Assembly (NCBI GenBank): GCA_000817105.1
Contig: JUEP01000003.1
Coordinates: 62,001-126,000 of the forward strand
Length of the DNA stretch: 64,000 bases
Reading direction: 5' to 3'
Origin: a marine actinobacterium MedAcidi-G3
Lineage (GTDB): Bacteria; Actinomycetota; Acidimicrobiia; Acidimicrobiales; Poriferisodalaceae
Shown here: positions 8,828-17,914 of the stretch, in pieces
Numbering within the stretch: the first letter of the stretch is position 1
Layout: each line of letters starts with the position of its first letter
Program-made: the position numbers and the translations under genes
Notes under the pieces: model-generated
Database searches by the model: none
Seen by the model: only the letters and a program-made list of their open reading frames with translations
What the model was told of the DNA's origin: nothing

Positions 8828-10390
8828 TCAGTTACCGGCCGCAATCGCCTCGACGCTTGCGGTTATCCCACTCACTACGTCGTCAGTGACATTAAAGATT
8901 AAGTTCGGCCAGACACCAAATAGCACAATGCCAATTAGGAACGGCATCCAGGCAATCCATTCGTCGCGGTTAACGTCGGCTATTTTCTGCTCTGCGAATT
9001 CTTCAGTTGGTTCGCCAAAAGCTGTTCGTTGGTATAACCAAAGCAAGTACCCCGCAGCCAATACGGTGCCAATTGCCGCAATCACCATATAGACGCGGAA
9101 GACCTCTTCAGACAGACCGGCGCCTGGATTGTATGCAGACAGGATCGCTGGGAATTCTCCCCAAAACCCGGCTAACCCTGGCAACCCCAAAGATGCCATG
9201 GATGCAAATCCAAGGATCCAACCCATTCGCGGAGCAGATTTAAGAAGGCCTCCAAGGCGAGCGATTTCAAGCGTGTGATAACGCTCTTTGATTGATCCAG
9301 CGACAAAGAAAAGCATGCCGGTGATCAGGCCATGAGCAACCATCCCAAAGACAGCTGCGTTAATACCGAAATCAGTGAGGGTAGCTATTCCCAACATGAC
9401 AAAGCCCATGTGAGCCACTGACGAGAAGGCGATAAGGCGCTTCATATCTTTTTGCGCCAGGCACCCCAATGCCCCGTAGATGATGCCTATTACCGCCAGA
9501 AGCCCTATCCAAGGCGCCCAAGCAATGGCTCCTTCGGGTAAAAACGGGATTGCTATTCGGATAAAGCCATAGGTGCCCAGTTTTAGGAGAACAGCCGCAA
9601 GAATCACAGAGCCGACGGTCGGAGCTTGTGTATGTGCATCCGGTAGCCAGGTGTGAAATGGGAACATTGGAACCTTTATGCCAAAGCCCATGAATAACCC
9701 TGCGAAAATCCAGACTTGTGTGCTCTTGATGATTCCCACGCCTGCAACATCAGTGAGAACTCTCATATCAAACGTCTGAAGCAACTGTCCCGAAGCATCC
9801 TTTGACAGGAAGAACAGGGCGAGAAAGCTAATGATCATCAATGCTGAGCCGAACAGGGTGTACAGGAAGAATTTGAGTGACGCGTATCGCCGATCTTCGC
9901 CACCCCACACACCAATTAGGAAGTACATGGGCAGGAGCACGACTTCAAAGAAGACGAAGAAAAGGATCATGTCTTGGGAAACGAACGAACCGTTCATTCC
10001 TGTCGACAAAATAAGCAACAGCACAAAAAAGGCTTTGGGGTTACCGGGATCAGGAATGTGATTCCAGCTGTAGATCAGACATAGGGGAACTACAACAAGC
10101 GATAACAACAGCAGGGGTAGTGAAAGTCCATCTAATCCGACGATGTAACGACTGTTTATGACATCAATCCAGCCTTTGTCGACCACGAACTGAAGCTCGC
10201 CGGCCGCACCATAGTCAAATTGGATCGCTATGTAAGCCCCAACAACAAGCGCTATCAGCGACGAACCCAAGGCAACTAATTTGAGCTCGGTTTCATAGGC
10301 TTTTGGGATCAACATGACGATCAGTGCGCCTACCAAGGGCAGGAACACCGCCAGGCTCAAGACCCAGGTATCAAATCCTGTCACTTCCAC
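8828..10390 (-). CDS. nuoM: Complex I subunit NuoM (11-gene cluster)
   Basis: A 520-residue membrane subunit with the NuoM signature FPFHTWLPDAHTQAPTVGS, followed by a lysine-bearing helix VLLKLGTYGFIR. It forms one of the three antiporter-like proton channels of the membrane arm. It sits between nuoL (10-base gap) and nuoN (3-base gap). About 14 hydrophobic segments are visible, and length is normal for NuoM. Confidence 0.96.
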   Translation of the reverse strand: MEVTGFDTWVLSLAVFLPLVGALIVMLIPKAYETELKLVALGSSLIALVVGAYIAIQFDYGAAGELQFVVDKGWIDVINSRYIVGLDGLSLPLLLLSLVVVPLCLIYSWNHIPDPGNPKAFFVLLLILSTGMNGSFVSQDMILFFVFFEVVLLPMYFLIGVWGGEDRRYASLKFFLYTLFGSALMIISFLALFFLSKDASGQLLQTFDMRVLTDVAGVGIIKSTQVWIFAGLFMGFGIKVPMFPFHTWLPDAHTQAPTVGSVILAAVLLKLGTYGFIRIAIPFLPEGAIAWAPWIGLLAVIGIIYGALGCLAQKDMKRLIAFSSVAHMGFVMLGIATLTDFGINAAVFGMVAHGLITGMLFFVAGSIKERYHTLEIARLGGLLKSAPRMGWILGFASMASLGLPGLAGFWGEFPAILSAYNPGAGLSEEVFRVYMVIAAIGTVLAAGYLLWLYQRTAFGEPTEEFAEQKIADVNRDEWIAWMPFLIGIVLFGVWPNLIFNVTDDVVSGITASVEAIAAGN

Positions 10391-10400
10391 TGTGCTGCTC

Positions 10401-12599
10401 CTATACGACGATCACGAAGACTATGGCCAGAACGGCAGCTGCTCCGAAAAGCAACTGTCCGTAGTTCTGAACTTTTCCGGACTGGATAGAGCGAAGACCC
10501 TCACCAGAGGAATCCGCGCCGCGGGCGGCGGCATTGACAGAACCGTCAATGGCACCTTGATCGATCCACTTATACACCCATCGACCGACATCTCGAGCGG
10601 TTTCTCCGGCAGTGTTTACGGTTCGATCTATGACGTTCTGGTTGAACCTATTGGCCCATTTTGCGACTGGTCGTTTGACTGTCTCAACGATTACGTCATT
10701 GTAAAGATGGTCAAGATAATATTTGTTCTCAAGGATTGTGTATCCCCTTCGGGCGTACCGGTTGCGTTCGGTCAGACCATGTAATCCGATCCGTCGCCAG
10801 TAGTACAAATAAGTAATGAGTATTCCAGATACAGCTAGCGCCAGGCCTACTAGGGCCATCGTTAGGGACGGGTCAGGGTGCGAAAGCCCTAAGCCATTTA
10901 AATAAACTGAGGGTTCAGCGTAAGTTTGAATCCGATGGGCAAGACCTTCGAGTCCTATGGGCTCTAGAACGGGTCCTGGCAAGTTGAACGCTCCCGCAAG
11001 CACTGCCATTCCTGCCAGAATCCAAAGCGGAACGGTCATTACTTTCGGGGATTCGTGCGGGTGACCATGGCCACGGAATTCGCCATGGAAGGTGTACCAA
11101 ATGACACGTGTCATGTATGCGGCCGTCATTAGTGCCACCGCACAGCCGAAGATGAGCATCAGCGGATAGCCATTTTGCTGACCTACAAGTGACCCCAATA
11201 AAATTTCATCTTTTGACCAAAACCCGGCGAACGGGAAGATGCCAGCGAGGGCCAGTGAGGAAATCACAAAGGTGCGATAGGTGTGCGGCATATCCTTTCT
11301 CAGCCCACCCATCTTGCGCATATCGAAAGTGTGATGCGCTGCGTGGCTCACTGAACCAGCTCCGAGGAATAAACAAGCTTTAAAGAAGGCATGCGTAAAC
11401 AGATGGAATATGGCAGCGGTCCAAGCCCCGACTCCGAGAGCCATAACCATGTAACCCAACTGGGAAACGGTTGAGTAGGCGAGGACCTTTTTTATGTCCC
11501 ACTGGGCAAATGCAAGCCCCGCACCGATCAGCGCAGTGAATCCACCTATGAAAGCCATGAGGTTTATCGAGCTGGTGCCGATTGAGAACCCTTCGTAGAA
11601 CACTGGGTACAAGCGGGCGATCATGTAAACACCAGCAACAACCATGGTCGCAGCGTGAATCAACGCTGACACGGGAGTTGGTCCAGCCATTGCATCTGGT
11701 AGCCAGGTGTGGAGAGGGAATTGGCCGGATTTAGAAGCAACCGCTGCCATTAAACAGCAAGCGGCAACTAGCAATGCAAGGTGGTGAGCACCAGGATTGG
11801 TTGAGATCATTGTGTTGATCACATCGATGTCAAAGGTTTTGAAAGTCCCCCAGAGGACAATCATCCCGACCAAGAGACCCACGTCTCCCACACGATTTGT
11901 TAAAAACGCCTTTAGGGCTGCATCGGTGTTTGGTTTGTCTTCCCACCAATGACCAATCAGTGCGAAAGAACAGACACCTACTAACTCCCATCCCACAATA
12001 AGTTGGATGATGTTCTGAGCCATGACGAAGAACAACATCGCCGCAGTAAAAAGGCTTAGAAAAGCGTAGTAGTGAACGTACCTACGATCGCCTTTCACAT
12101 ATTCAGTGGAATAAATATGCACTAGGAGAGAGATTGAGGCGACCACCATCAACAAAAGCACCGTCTGGCCGTCTACGAAGGTTCCTACGGCAAAGTTGAC
12201 GCCGGCATTGGACCACCAATCCGAGAATGTTGATATGACCGGGCGAATCAACGGACTTGAGTGACCTCCGCCATGGCCGTCACCAGCGTGTCCAGACCCT
12301 ACGCCATGGTCATCGCCATGGTCATCGCCATGGTCATCGCCATGGTCATCGCCATGGTCATCGCCATGGTCATCGCCATGGTCATGGACTTGGACGATCG
12401 CATCTGGTGGCGGATTTTCTACCCTTTGGGTCCACTGAAATGCAGCGACAGCAGATAGAACCCAAACAAGCCCTAGCGCTGTTATGCCGACGATATGTAC
12501 TCGGTCAGCGCCTATATAACGCTTTCCAAAAAAGAGAATTACGACAAAGGAAATCGCTGGGATCAGCGGAATAACGAAGGCGTTTTCTAGCATCCACAT
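10401..12599 (-). CDS. nuoL: Complex I subunit NuoL with a His/Asp-rich repeat insert (11-gene cluster)
   Basis: A 732-residue distal proton-pumping subunit, longer than usual NuoL (about 610-650). The channel segment HTWLPDAMAGPTPVSALIHA and the C-terminal lateral helix plus final transmembrane segment are present. After the second N-terminal transmembrane helix, residues 72-114 form a low-complexity insert of repeated Gly-Asp-Asp-His units, encoded by a perfect 12-base tandem repeat, then a Gly/His-rich tail. By analogy with complex I topology this loop should face outside. It may bind divalent metals, but that is inference. An alternative start is the Met two codons downstream. Confidence 0.95.
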   Translation of the reverse strand: MWMLENAFVIPLIPAISFVVILFFGKRYIGADRVHIVGITALGLVWVLSAVAAFQWTQRVENPPPDAIVQVHDHGDDHGDDHGDDHGDDHGDDHGDDHGVGSGHAGDGHGGGHSSPLIRPVISTFSDWWSNAGVNFAVGTFVDGQTVLLLMVVASISLLVHIYSTEYVKGDRRYVHYYAFLSLFTAAMLFFVMAQNIIQLIVGWELVGVCSFALIGHWWEDKPNTDAALKAFLTNRVGDVGLLVGMIVLWGTFKTFDIDVINTMISTNPGAHHLALLVAACCLMAAVASKSGQFPLHTWLPDAMAGPTPVSALIHAATMVVAGVYMIARLYPVFYEGFSIGTSSINLMAFIGGFTALIGAGLAFAQWDIKKVLAYSTVSQLGYMVMALGVGAWTAAIFHLFTHAFFKACLFLGAGSVSHAAHHTFDMRKMGGLRKDMPHTYRTFVISSLALAGIFPFAGFWSKDEILLGSLVGQQNGYPLMLIFGCAVALMTAAYMTRVIWYTFHGEFRGHGHPHESPKVMTVPLWILAGMAVLAGAFNLPGPVLEPIGLEGLAHRIQTYAEPSVYLNGLGLSHPDPSLTMALVGLALAVSGILITYLYYWRRIGLHGLTERNRYARRGYTILENKYYLDHLYNDVIVETVKRPVAKWANRFNQNVIDRTVNTAGETARDVGRWVYKWIDQGAIDGSVNAAARGADSSGEGLRSIQSGKVQNYGQLLFGAAAVLAIVFVIVV
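12305..12376. repeat. 12-bp tandem repeat inside nuoL, six exact copies
   Basis: The unit catggtcatcgc is repeated six times without mismatch, and a partial seventh unit runs to about 12385. On the minus strand it encodes Gly-Asp-Asp-His repeats in the external loop of NuoL. Exact copies and a codon-multiple unit suggest recent slippage expansion that keeps the frame, so copy number may vary between strains. Confidence 0.97.
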
Positions 12600-12608
12600 A
12601 GTTCTGCC

Positions 12609-12908
12609 CTATCCCCGCATCAAATCGAAGTCTTCGACATCGATACTGGTTCGGTTGCGGTACAGAAGAAGGACGATGGCCAGGCCAACGCCAACTTCAG
12701 CAGCAGCAACGGCTATGACAAACAGCGCAAATACTTGACCGGAGACAACGCCGTGTTGAACACCAAAGACAACCAAGTTGATATTGACCGCATTGAGCAT
12801 CAATTCAATAGACATCAAAACCATGACGCCGTTTTTTCTGGCAAGAACTCCATATACGCCGACAGCAAATAGCACGGCTCCAAGAATCAAGAACTGGTTT
12901 AGTAACAC
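12609..12908 (-). CDS. nuoK: Complex I subunit NuoK (11-gene cluster)
   Basis: A 99-residue subunit with three transmembrane helices. The NuoK glutamate-containing segments [13 protein letters not shown] and [21 protein letters not shown] carry the conserved buried glutamates of helices 2 and 3. Standard length, located between nuoJ (1-base gap) and nuoL. Confidence 0.96.
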   Translation of the reverse strand: MLLNQFLILGAVLFAVGVYGVLARKNGVMVLMSIELMLNAVNINLVVFGVQHGVVSGQVFALFVIAVAAAEVGVGLAIVLLLYRNRTSIDVEDFDLMRG

Positions 12909-12909
12909 A

Positions 12910-13404
12910 TCAGTCCTTTCTCGCTAAAACGATCGCACCGATTAAGGCTGCGAGAAGAAGCACTGATACCGCCTCAAACGGGATGATATAGGTAGAAAAC
13001 ACTTCATCCGAAACGTCTGCAGTTCGGTAAACCGGGCCATCAGTAACAAGGCGATCAGAGCCAAAACCATTGAGCAAAGAATAAATCGTAACTCCGCCAA
13101 GAAGTGCGGCGACAAGGGCGGCTAGAGGCCACTGCTTGCCTGTCATTTCCATCTCATTCCCAAGCGGGGCTTTGGTTAACATGATGCCGAACAAAAAGAG
13201 CACCATCACTGCACCGATATAGACCAGAACTTGAGTGGTAGCTACGAATTCAGCTGTCAGGAGAACATAGAGAGCGCCGAGTCCAGCTAAAACCGCAACT
13301 AGATATAGAGCAGCATGCACGATGTTTCGCGTCGTGACCATCCGCAACGCAGAAACGATCACTATGGCGGAGAGAATCCCAAAAAAGATATTTTGAGCGA
13401 CCAT
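12910..13404 (-). CDS. nuoJ: Complex I subunit NuoJ (11-gene cluster)
   Basis: A 164-residue membrane subunit with five predicted helices. The third-helix segment [19 protein letters not shown] includes the conserved Tyr and Gly residues of the NuoJ/ND6 pi-bulge helix that links the quinone site to the pumps. Located between nuoI and nuoK on the same strand with gaps of 6 and 1 bases. Confidence 0.95.
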   Translation of the reverse strand: MVAQNIFFGILSAIVIVSALRMVTTRNIVHAALYLVAVLAGLGALYVLLTAEFVATTQVLVYIGAVMVLFLFGIMLTKAPLGNEMEMTGKQWPLAALVAALLGGVTIYSLLNGFGSDRLVTDGPVYRTADVSDEVFSTYIIPFEAVSVLLLAALIGAIVLARKD

Positions 13405-13410
13405 AAAGTC

Positions 13411-13950
13411 TTACCTCGGGACCTTTCTGACCGTCTGTTCAGAACCTGGTTCATAGTCAAGGAAGTCGGGAACTGTATCCATCCACTCACCTAATCGATC
13501 TTTATCGTGGAGTAGATCGGCAATCCGAGGCTCGCTGTATTCATATTCTGGTGTCCAAAAGAGCGCATCGAATGGGCAGACTTCGACGCAGATGCCGCAA
13601 TACATGCAGAGTGCATAGTCGATATCAAATCGGTCGAGCATATTGACCGTGCGAGGTTTACCGCCTTCTCTTCGAGGTGGCGCCTTTACCTTGTGGCCCT
13701 CGATATAGATACACCAATCGGGGCAGGACCGCGAACAAAGCATGCAGGCGGTGCAGTTCTCTTCATGCAGAGCAATAACGCCTCGAGCCCGCTCTGGTGG
13801 TGCCTCTTTCTCATGGGGGTACTGAACAGTCACTGCACCTTTTTGAGGAGCTGGGATCAGCGTTTTCCATCCACGCTTCGGAAACAGCGTACGCCCAGCG
13901 GTTTTAGCTGTTACGCCAAGACCTTTAATCAAGCCAGGTAATTGCGGCAT
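13411..13950 (-). CDS. nuoI: Complex I subunit NuoI, two [4Fe-4S] clusters (11-gene cluster)
   Basis: A 179-residue ferredoxin-like subunit carrying clusters N6a and N6b that pass electrons toward NuoB. Both motifs are intact: CTACMLCSRSCPDWCIYI and CMYCGICVEVCPFDALFW. The ATG overlaps the stop of nuoH by one base. The full cluster set implies that this complex is electron-transfer competent even though its operon lacks nuoEFG. Confidence 0.96.
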   Translation of the reverse strand: MPQLPGLIKGLGVTAKTAGRTLFPKRGWKTLIPAPQKGAVTVQYPHEKEAPPERARGVIALHEENCTACMLCSRSCPDWCIYIEGHKVKAPPRREGGKPRTVNMLDRFDIDYALCMYCGICVEVCPFDALFWTPEYEYSEPRIADLLHDKDRLGEWMDTVPDFLDYEPGSEQTVRKVPR

Positions 13951-14978
13951 CAGAAGACCACCTTAAAGATTCCGGTCAAAACGATGTTTGCCAGAGATAA
14001 AGGAATTAATACTTTCCACGCGAACTTCTGCAGTTGATCTTCGCGAAGTCTCGGGTAGGTAAATCGCACCCAAAAAATGAAGAATGAGATCAAAAGGATT
14101 TTGCCGAGCATCACTCCCGGACCCAACACGTTCAGGATGTTGTCGTCAACGTCAAAACCGGGAATCCACCAACCCCCTAGGAACATCACTGATGCCAGCG
14201 CCGCAAATGCAAATGCTGTGCCGAATTCCGCCATGAAGAACAGTAGGAAACGGAATCCCGTGTATTCAATGTGAAATCCGCCCACAAGTTCAGTTTCTGC
14301 GACGGGCATATCAAATGGCGTCTGAGTTAATTCAGCTTGAGCAGCGATCATAAAGATCAGGAAAGCTAAGAATTGAGTGAAGATAAAGGGATTACCAATT
14401 CCGCCAAAGCCAAAAATTTCTCCGGTCGCTTGCGCAACCACTATCTCCTGCAAATTAAGTGTCTCGGCTTGGATCACAACGCCCATCACGGCGAGAATCA
14501 GAGGAAGCTCATAGGCGATTAATTGGCCGGCAGCCCTCAAACCACCCAACAGCGCATACTTGTTAGCCGAGGACCAACCCGCCATCAAGATTCCAAGAAC
14601 TGACAGCGACGAAACAGCCATCGCGTAGAAGATCCCAGTGTCGAGATTTTCAACAACGGCATCAGGCCCAGCCGGAAGAATCACATACAAAAGAAAAGTA
14701 GAACCAAGGACTACCACTGGCGCCATACGAAATACTCGACGATCAGCCTGAGCTGGGTGAATATCTTCTTTCTGCAAAAACTTGATTGCTTCTGCTATCA
14801 GCTGAAGCGTTCCATACGGGCCTGTGTCATTGGGGCCTAGGCGACTCTGCATAAAAGCCATCATTTTGAACAGAAATAGATAGACCAAAATTAGCGAAGT
14901 GGTAGGAATTATCGCTAGAGCTAAACCGAGCTTGATACCGGTTTCTTGCCAGTAAGGAAGAGCAAGGAGTGTCGTCAC
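13950..14978 (-). CDS. nuoH: Complex I subunit NuoH (11-gene cluster)
   Basis: A 342-residue membrane subunit with eight predicted helices, forming the quinone chamber with NuoB and NuoD. Family segments visible include MQSRLGPNDTGPYGTLQ, GGLRAAGQLIAYELPL and AETELVGGFHIEYTG. A longer frame exists, but the GTG at 14978-14976 overlaps the nuoD stop as GTGA, the classical 4-base coupling, and gives the normal protein start MTTLLALPYWQE. I therefore prefer it. Confidence 0.94.
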   Translation of the reverse strand: MTTLLALPYWQETGIKLGLALAIIPTTSLILVYLFLFKMMAFMQSRLGPNDTGPYGTLQLIAEAIKFLQKEDIHPAQADRRVFRMAPVVVLGSTFLLYVILPAGPDAVVENLDTGIFYAMAVSSLSVLGILMAGWSSANKYALLGGLRAAGQLIAYELPLILAVMGVVIQAETLNLQEIVVAQATGEIFGFGGIGNPFIFTQFLAFLIFMIAAQAELTQTPFDMPVAETELVGGFHIEYTGFRFLLFFMAEFGTAFAFAALASVMFLGGWWIPGFDVDDNILNVLGPGVMLGKILLISFFIFWVRFTYPRLREDQLQKFAWKVLIPLSLANIVLTGIFKVVF

Positions 14979-16147
14979 CGGTCGATATCTCCCAAGATGA
15001 AGTACAGGGAGCCCAAAATAGTGATGACGTCTGGGACGTATACGCCCTTCATCACCCATGGAACAATCGAAATATTGTTGAAGCTAGGTGTCCGAATCTT
15101 GACCCGAAACGGCCCTAAATCGCCCTTACTAACGACGTAATAGCCCATTTCTCCGAGAGGATTTTCTGTAGACACATACGCCTCACCAGCCGGAACCTTA
15201 ATTATTCTCGGAACTTTTGCCATGATCGGCCCACTGGGAAGTCCATCAAGAAGCTGGTCGACCATGTGAGTCGCTTCTCGGGTTTCTTGGAGTCTTACCC
15301 AATATCGAGCAAACGAATCTCCATCTGGATGTGTCCAGACACGCCATTCAATTTGATCCCAAGCCAAGCCAGGGTTCGCATCTCGACGTAAATCCCAATC
15401 AACGCCGCTGGCACGAAGGTTTGCTCCAGAAAGTCCGTAGCCAAGAGCTACTTCAGGGGGTATGACGCCGACGCCACGACAGCGGGCTTGAAAAATTTCA
15501 TTGCCTACGAGGAGATCTTCCATCTCATCACAAAAGGTCCGCATTTTGACCATGACGGAACGAGTTTCTTCTATCCACCCCTTTGGAATATCGTCTTTTA
15601 GTCCACCAATCCGGTCAAAGTTAGGGTGGAATCTCCCACCGGTAACCTCTTCAATTTGGTTTAGGACACGCTCGCGATCTCGGAACGCAAAAAATACTGG
15701 TGTCAGGGCCCCAATTTGAACGCCCATATCGCCAAGGAACAACGCCAGGTTCGCGACTCGACTGAGCTCAAAAAGAATTGTTCTTATCCACTGGGCCCGG
15801 GGCGGCGCTTCGACTTCCATTAACCGTTCCGCAGCAAGAATGAATGGCACTTCATTGGCAAAACTACCTAGCCAGTCAATGCGGTTAATGAGAGTCGTGC
15901 ATTGCGGATAAGTGCGAACTTCGCAAAGCTTTTCATAGCCGCGATGCATATAGCCCATCATTGGTTCAGCGCGAATAACTTGTTCACCATCAAGCTGGCA
16001 GGCGATACGCAGAGTTCCGTGAGTGGCCGGGTGTTGAGGCCCGATATTTAAGGTCATGTCCCCGGTGTCAAGCTCAACATTTACTCGAGCATCGGCAGCT
16101 TGAGAACTTATGTAAGCCATCTGTTCACGATCTGAGGTGGCAGTCAT
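14975..16147 (-). CDS. nuoD: Complex I subunit NuoD (11-gene cluster), Trp at the quinone Tyr position
   Basis: A 390-residue 49-kDa-type subunit. The loop GPQHPATHGTLR (residues 36-47) keeps the quinone-site histidine. The segment MGYMHRGYEKL has Arg69, which aligns with the NDUFAF7-methylated arginine of NDUFS2. Exactly 23 residues later, where other NuoD proteins have the quinone-binding tyrosine (RMDY), this protein has Trp92 in NRIDWLGSF (codon TGG, 15874-15872). It ends GDIDR as family members do. It overlaps nuoC by 4 bases (ATGA) and nuoH by 4 bases (GTGA). Confidence 0.96.
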   Translation of the reverse strand: MTATSDREQMAYISSQAADARVNVELDTGDMTLNIGPQHPATHGTLRIACQLDGEQVIRAEPMMGYMHRGYEKLCEVRTYPQCTTLINRIDWLGSFANEVPFILAAERLMEVEAPPRAQWIRTILFELSRVANLALFLGDMGVQIGALTPVFFAFRDRERVLNQIEEVTGGRFHPNFDRIGGLKDDIPKGWIEETRSVMVKMRTFCDEMEDLLVGNEIFQARCRGVGVIPPEVALGYGLSGANLRASGVDWDLRRDANPGLAWDQIEWRVWTHPDGDSFARYWVRLQETREATHMVDQLLDGLPSGPIMAKVPRIIKVPAGEAYVSTENPLGEMGYYVVSKGDLGPFRVKIRTPSFNNISIVPWVMKGVYVPDVITILGSLYFILGDIDR

Positions 16148-16845
16148 GAAGCACCCCCATTCGCCTCAAACGCCGCCATTACTTCGGCTTCGAGTTGAGC
16201 TTCAAGATGTTCAGGGATCTCTTCAATATCGACAACTCCGGGCCATGGTTTTACTTGTCGAGCAAGCAAAGGGAAGTCTTTTCTCAGCGGGTGTCCTTCG
16301 AATTCGGTCGGCAGATAAAGGGGCTGCAAAGTTGGATGACCTCGAAAGGAAATACCGAACATCTCATATGTCTCGCGTTCATGCCAGTCTGCGCCAGGGA
16401 AGATGTCACGAATGGTATCGATGGTCATATCTTCACCCACATCGGTTTTGAGTATCACCCCGACCTGTTGGCTAAGAGAATAGAACTGAGCCAAAATTTG
16501 GAAACGGCTTTCCCCACCCGCGTAGCCTGTCGAACTGTCAACTTCGACAGGCTCGTCATCTTCTTCGTCAAGACCACCATCAAACTCAGTATCTTCGTAG
16601 CGTCCTTCGGGGGCTATTTCCCAGTCAATAGCTGACAGGAAACCGAAGTATTCAAAACCTGCGGACTGCACTGCCCGAATCGAGTCCTGCCAACTCTCGC
16701 TCCTGACGCGCAGCCATAGGTCTTCATTGGGGCGAAGCTGCGACTCAACAAGGTCTTCTCCGAGGATTTCGGAGAAGGAAGTTATAAGAGCTTCTCTTTT
16801 CTCATCAACATCAACGTTTTCTTCCGGGGGAGTTTCGTCAGTCAT
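16144..16845 (-). CDS. nuoC: Complex I subunit NuoC (11-gene cluster)
   Basis: A 233-residue 30-kDa-type subunit. The C-terminal signature WHERETYEMFGISFRGHP and [11 protein letters not shown] is intact. A long acidic insert (about residues 85-105, rich in Asp and Glu) separates the first and second halves and makes it larger than the 180-residue NuoC of the neighbouring cluster. It begins 4 bases after nuoB and is coupled to nuoD by an ATGA overlap. Confidence 0.95.
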   Translation of the reverse strand: MTDETPPEENVDVDEKREALITSFSEILGEDLVESQLRPNEDLWLRVRSESWQDSIRAVQSAGFEYFGFLSAIDWEIAPEGRYEDTEFDGGLDEEDDEPVEVDSSTGYAGGESRFQILAQFYSLSQQVGVILKTDVGEDMTIDTIRDIFPGADWHERETYEMFGISFRGHPTLQPLYLPTEFEGHPLRKDFPLLARQVKPWPGVVDIEEIPEHLEAQLEAEVMAAFEANGGAS

Positions 16846-16849
16846 CAGT

Positions 16850-17353
16850 TCACCCCTCTACCACTATGGGTGGACCCTGCCACTTCTCAGTTATGTCCTC
16901 TGCCTGGATGCGTTCTTGTAACAGAACGATGCCTTCTAGCAGTGCTTCTGGCCTTGGCGGACAACCAGGGACGTACACATCCACCGGAATCAATTGATCA
17001 ACGCCTTTGGTGACCGAATAGCTATCCCAGTAAGGGCCGCCGCAGTTTGCACAGGAACCCATGGAAATAACGTATTTAGGCTCAGGCATCTGTTCATACA
17101 GCCGAAGAATAACTGGGGACATTTTGTCGGTGACAGTTCCCGAAATGACTACTAAGTCTGCCTGCCTGGGGCTAGCAGGGAACGGGATTACACCCAGCCG
17201 CATAACGTCGTAACGCGGTGATCCAAAAGCGGCACCCATTTCAATCGCGCAGCACGCAAGCCCCCACTGATATACCCAAAGTGAACGGGCGCGCCCGAAG
17301 TTAAGAAGCCAACTGAGTGGTTTTGGCATCTTGCCTTTTTCAATGAGTCCCAT
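16850..17353 (-). CDS. nuoB: Complex I subunit NuoB, [4Fe-4S] N2 (11-gene cluster)
   Basis: A 167-residue PSST-type subunit that holds the terminal cluster N2. The ligands are the adjacent cysteines in [14 protein letters not shown], then [11 protein letters not shown] and [13 protein letters not shown]. Standard length for NuoB. Located between nuoA and nuoC. The sequence differs strongly from NuoB of the 14-gene cluster (for example [13 protein letters not shown] versus [13 protein letters not shown]). Confidence 0.96.
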   Translation of the reverse strand: MGLIEKGKMPKPLSWLLNFGRARSLWVYQWGLACCAIEMGAAFGSPRYDVMRLGVIPFPASPRQADLVVISGTVTDKMSPVILRLYEQMPEPKYVISMGSCANCGGPYWDSYSVTKGVDQLIPVDVYVPGCPPRPEALLEGIVLLQERIQAEDITEKWQGPPIVVEG

Positions 17354-17367
17354 CTGTTAAGCCTTCC

Positions 17368-17733
17368 TCAAACCCATCTCAAAACACCCTTACGCCATGC
17401 ATAGAACAAACCAAGTAAGAGAATGAAAATGAAAATCGCCATCTCAACCAGCCCAAAAACTCCGTAAACCTCAAGTCGAGTAGCCCATGGGAAAATAAAA
17501 ACTGCTTCGACATCAAAGAGGACAAACAGGACTGCGAAGACGTAGTAGCGAATCTGGCTTTGGGCCCAGTCTCCGCCCACGGGGTCTACCCCGCTTTCGT
17601 AGGCAATCAACTTTTGCCTCGTGGGGCGACTCGGGCGCAGAATTCGGGCAATAGTGAGCATGGCCCCGGCCATAGCAATAGCGGCTACACCAAATATCCC
17701 GACAGTCAGGTAGCTCCGCAGTAGTTCCGACAC
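17368..17733 (-). CDS. nuoA: Complex I subunit NuoA (11-gene cluster)
   Basis: A 121-residue subunit with three transmembrane helices and the conserved loop KLIAYESGVDPVGGDWAQ before QIRYYVFAVLFVLFDVEAVFIFPW. First gene of the 11-gene cluster, 181 bases after the end of nuoN of the upstream 14-gene cluster, so it could have its own promoter or be read through. Confidence 0.95.
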   Translation of the reverse strand: MSELLRSYLTVGIFGVAAIAMAGAMLTIARILRPSRPTRQKLIAYESGVDPVGGDWAQSQIRYYVFAVLFVLFDVEAVFIFPWATRLEVYGVFGLVEMAIFIFILLLGLFYAWRKGVLRWV

Positions 17734-17914
17734 AATTGTTGAGGCTAGTTAGGGGCTGCAGGACTTTCCAAAACCCAGCGCGGCGCCTCGTTCCGCGGGT
17801 TTCGGACGTAGTGAAAGTTATCGTGCTTGGAGCATAAAAGACGTGATTGTTGCCCACGATTCTTGTTTCTTCTCTCAAGAGGCTTGGAATGCTGAGTTAA
17901 CACAGATTGGAACC
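17734..17914 (-). promoter_or_regulatory. Intergenic region between the two complex I clusters
   Basis: This 181-base gap is the largest break in the minus-strand respiratory run. It contains an imperfect inverted repeat at 17771-17802, with arms AAACCC-CGCGG and CCGCG-GGTTT, about 40-70 bases upstream of nuoA. No clear T-tract follows, so it may be a weak terminator for the first cluster, a leader structure for the second, or neither. I do not see a convincing -35/-10 pair. Confidence 0.4.

Noticed and set aside
12305-12385. Possible CRISPR-like array
   Set aside because: The copies are directly adjacent with no spacers, are only 12 bases long and lie inside a coding frame.
12257-12574. Plus-strand frames with Arg/His or Met/Val/Ile repeats opposite nuoL
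   Set aside because: They are the antisense reading of the 12-base repeat that encodes GDDH in NuoL.
14979-15059. N-terminal extension of NuoH reaching back into nuoD
   Set aside because: The extension would overlap nuoD by 84 bases and is Arg/His-rich and unlike NuoH. The GTGA overlap at 14978 gives a normal start.
17513-17878. Minus-strand 121-codon frame overlapping nuoA and its upstream region
   Set aside because: Mostly out-of-frame reading of nuoA, and the remainder is the intergenic region.
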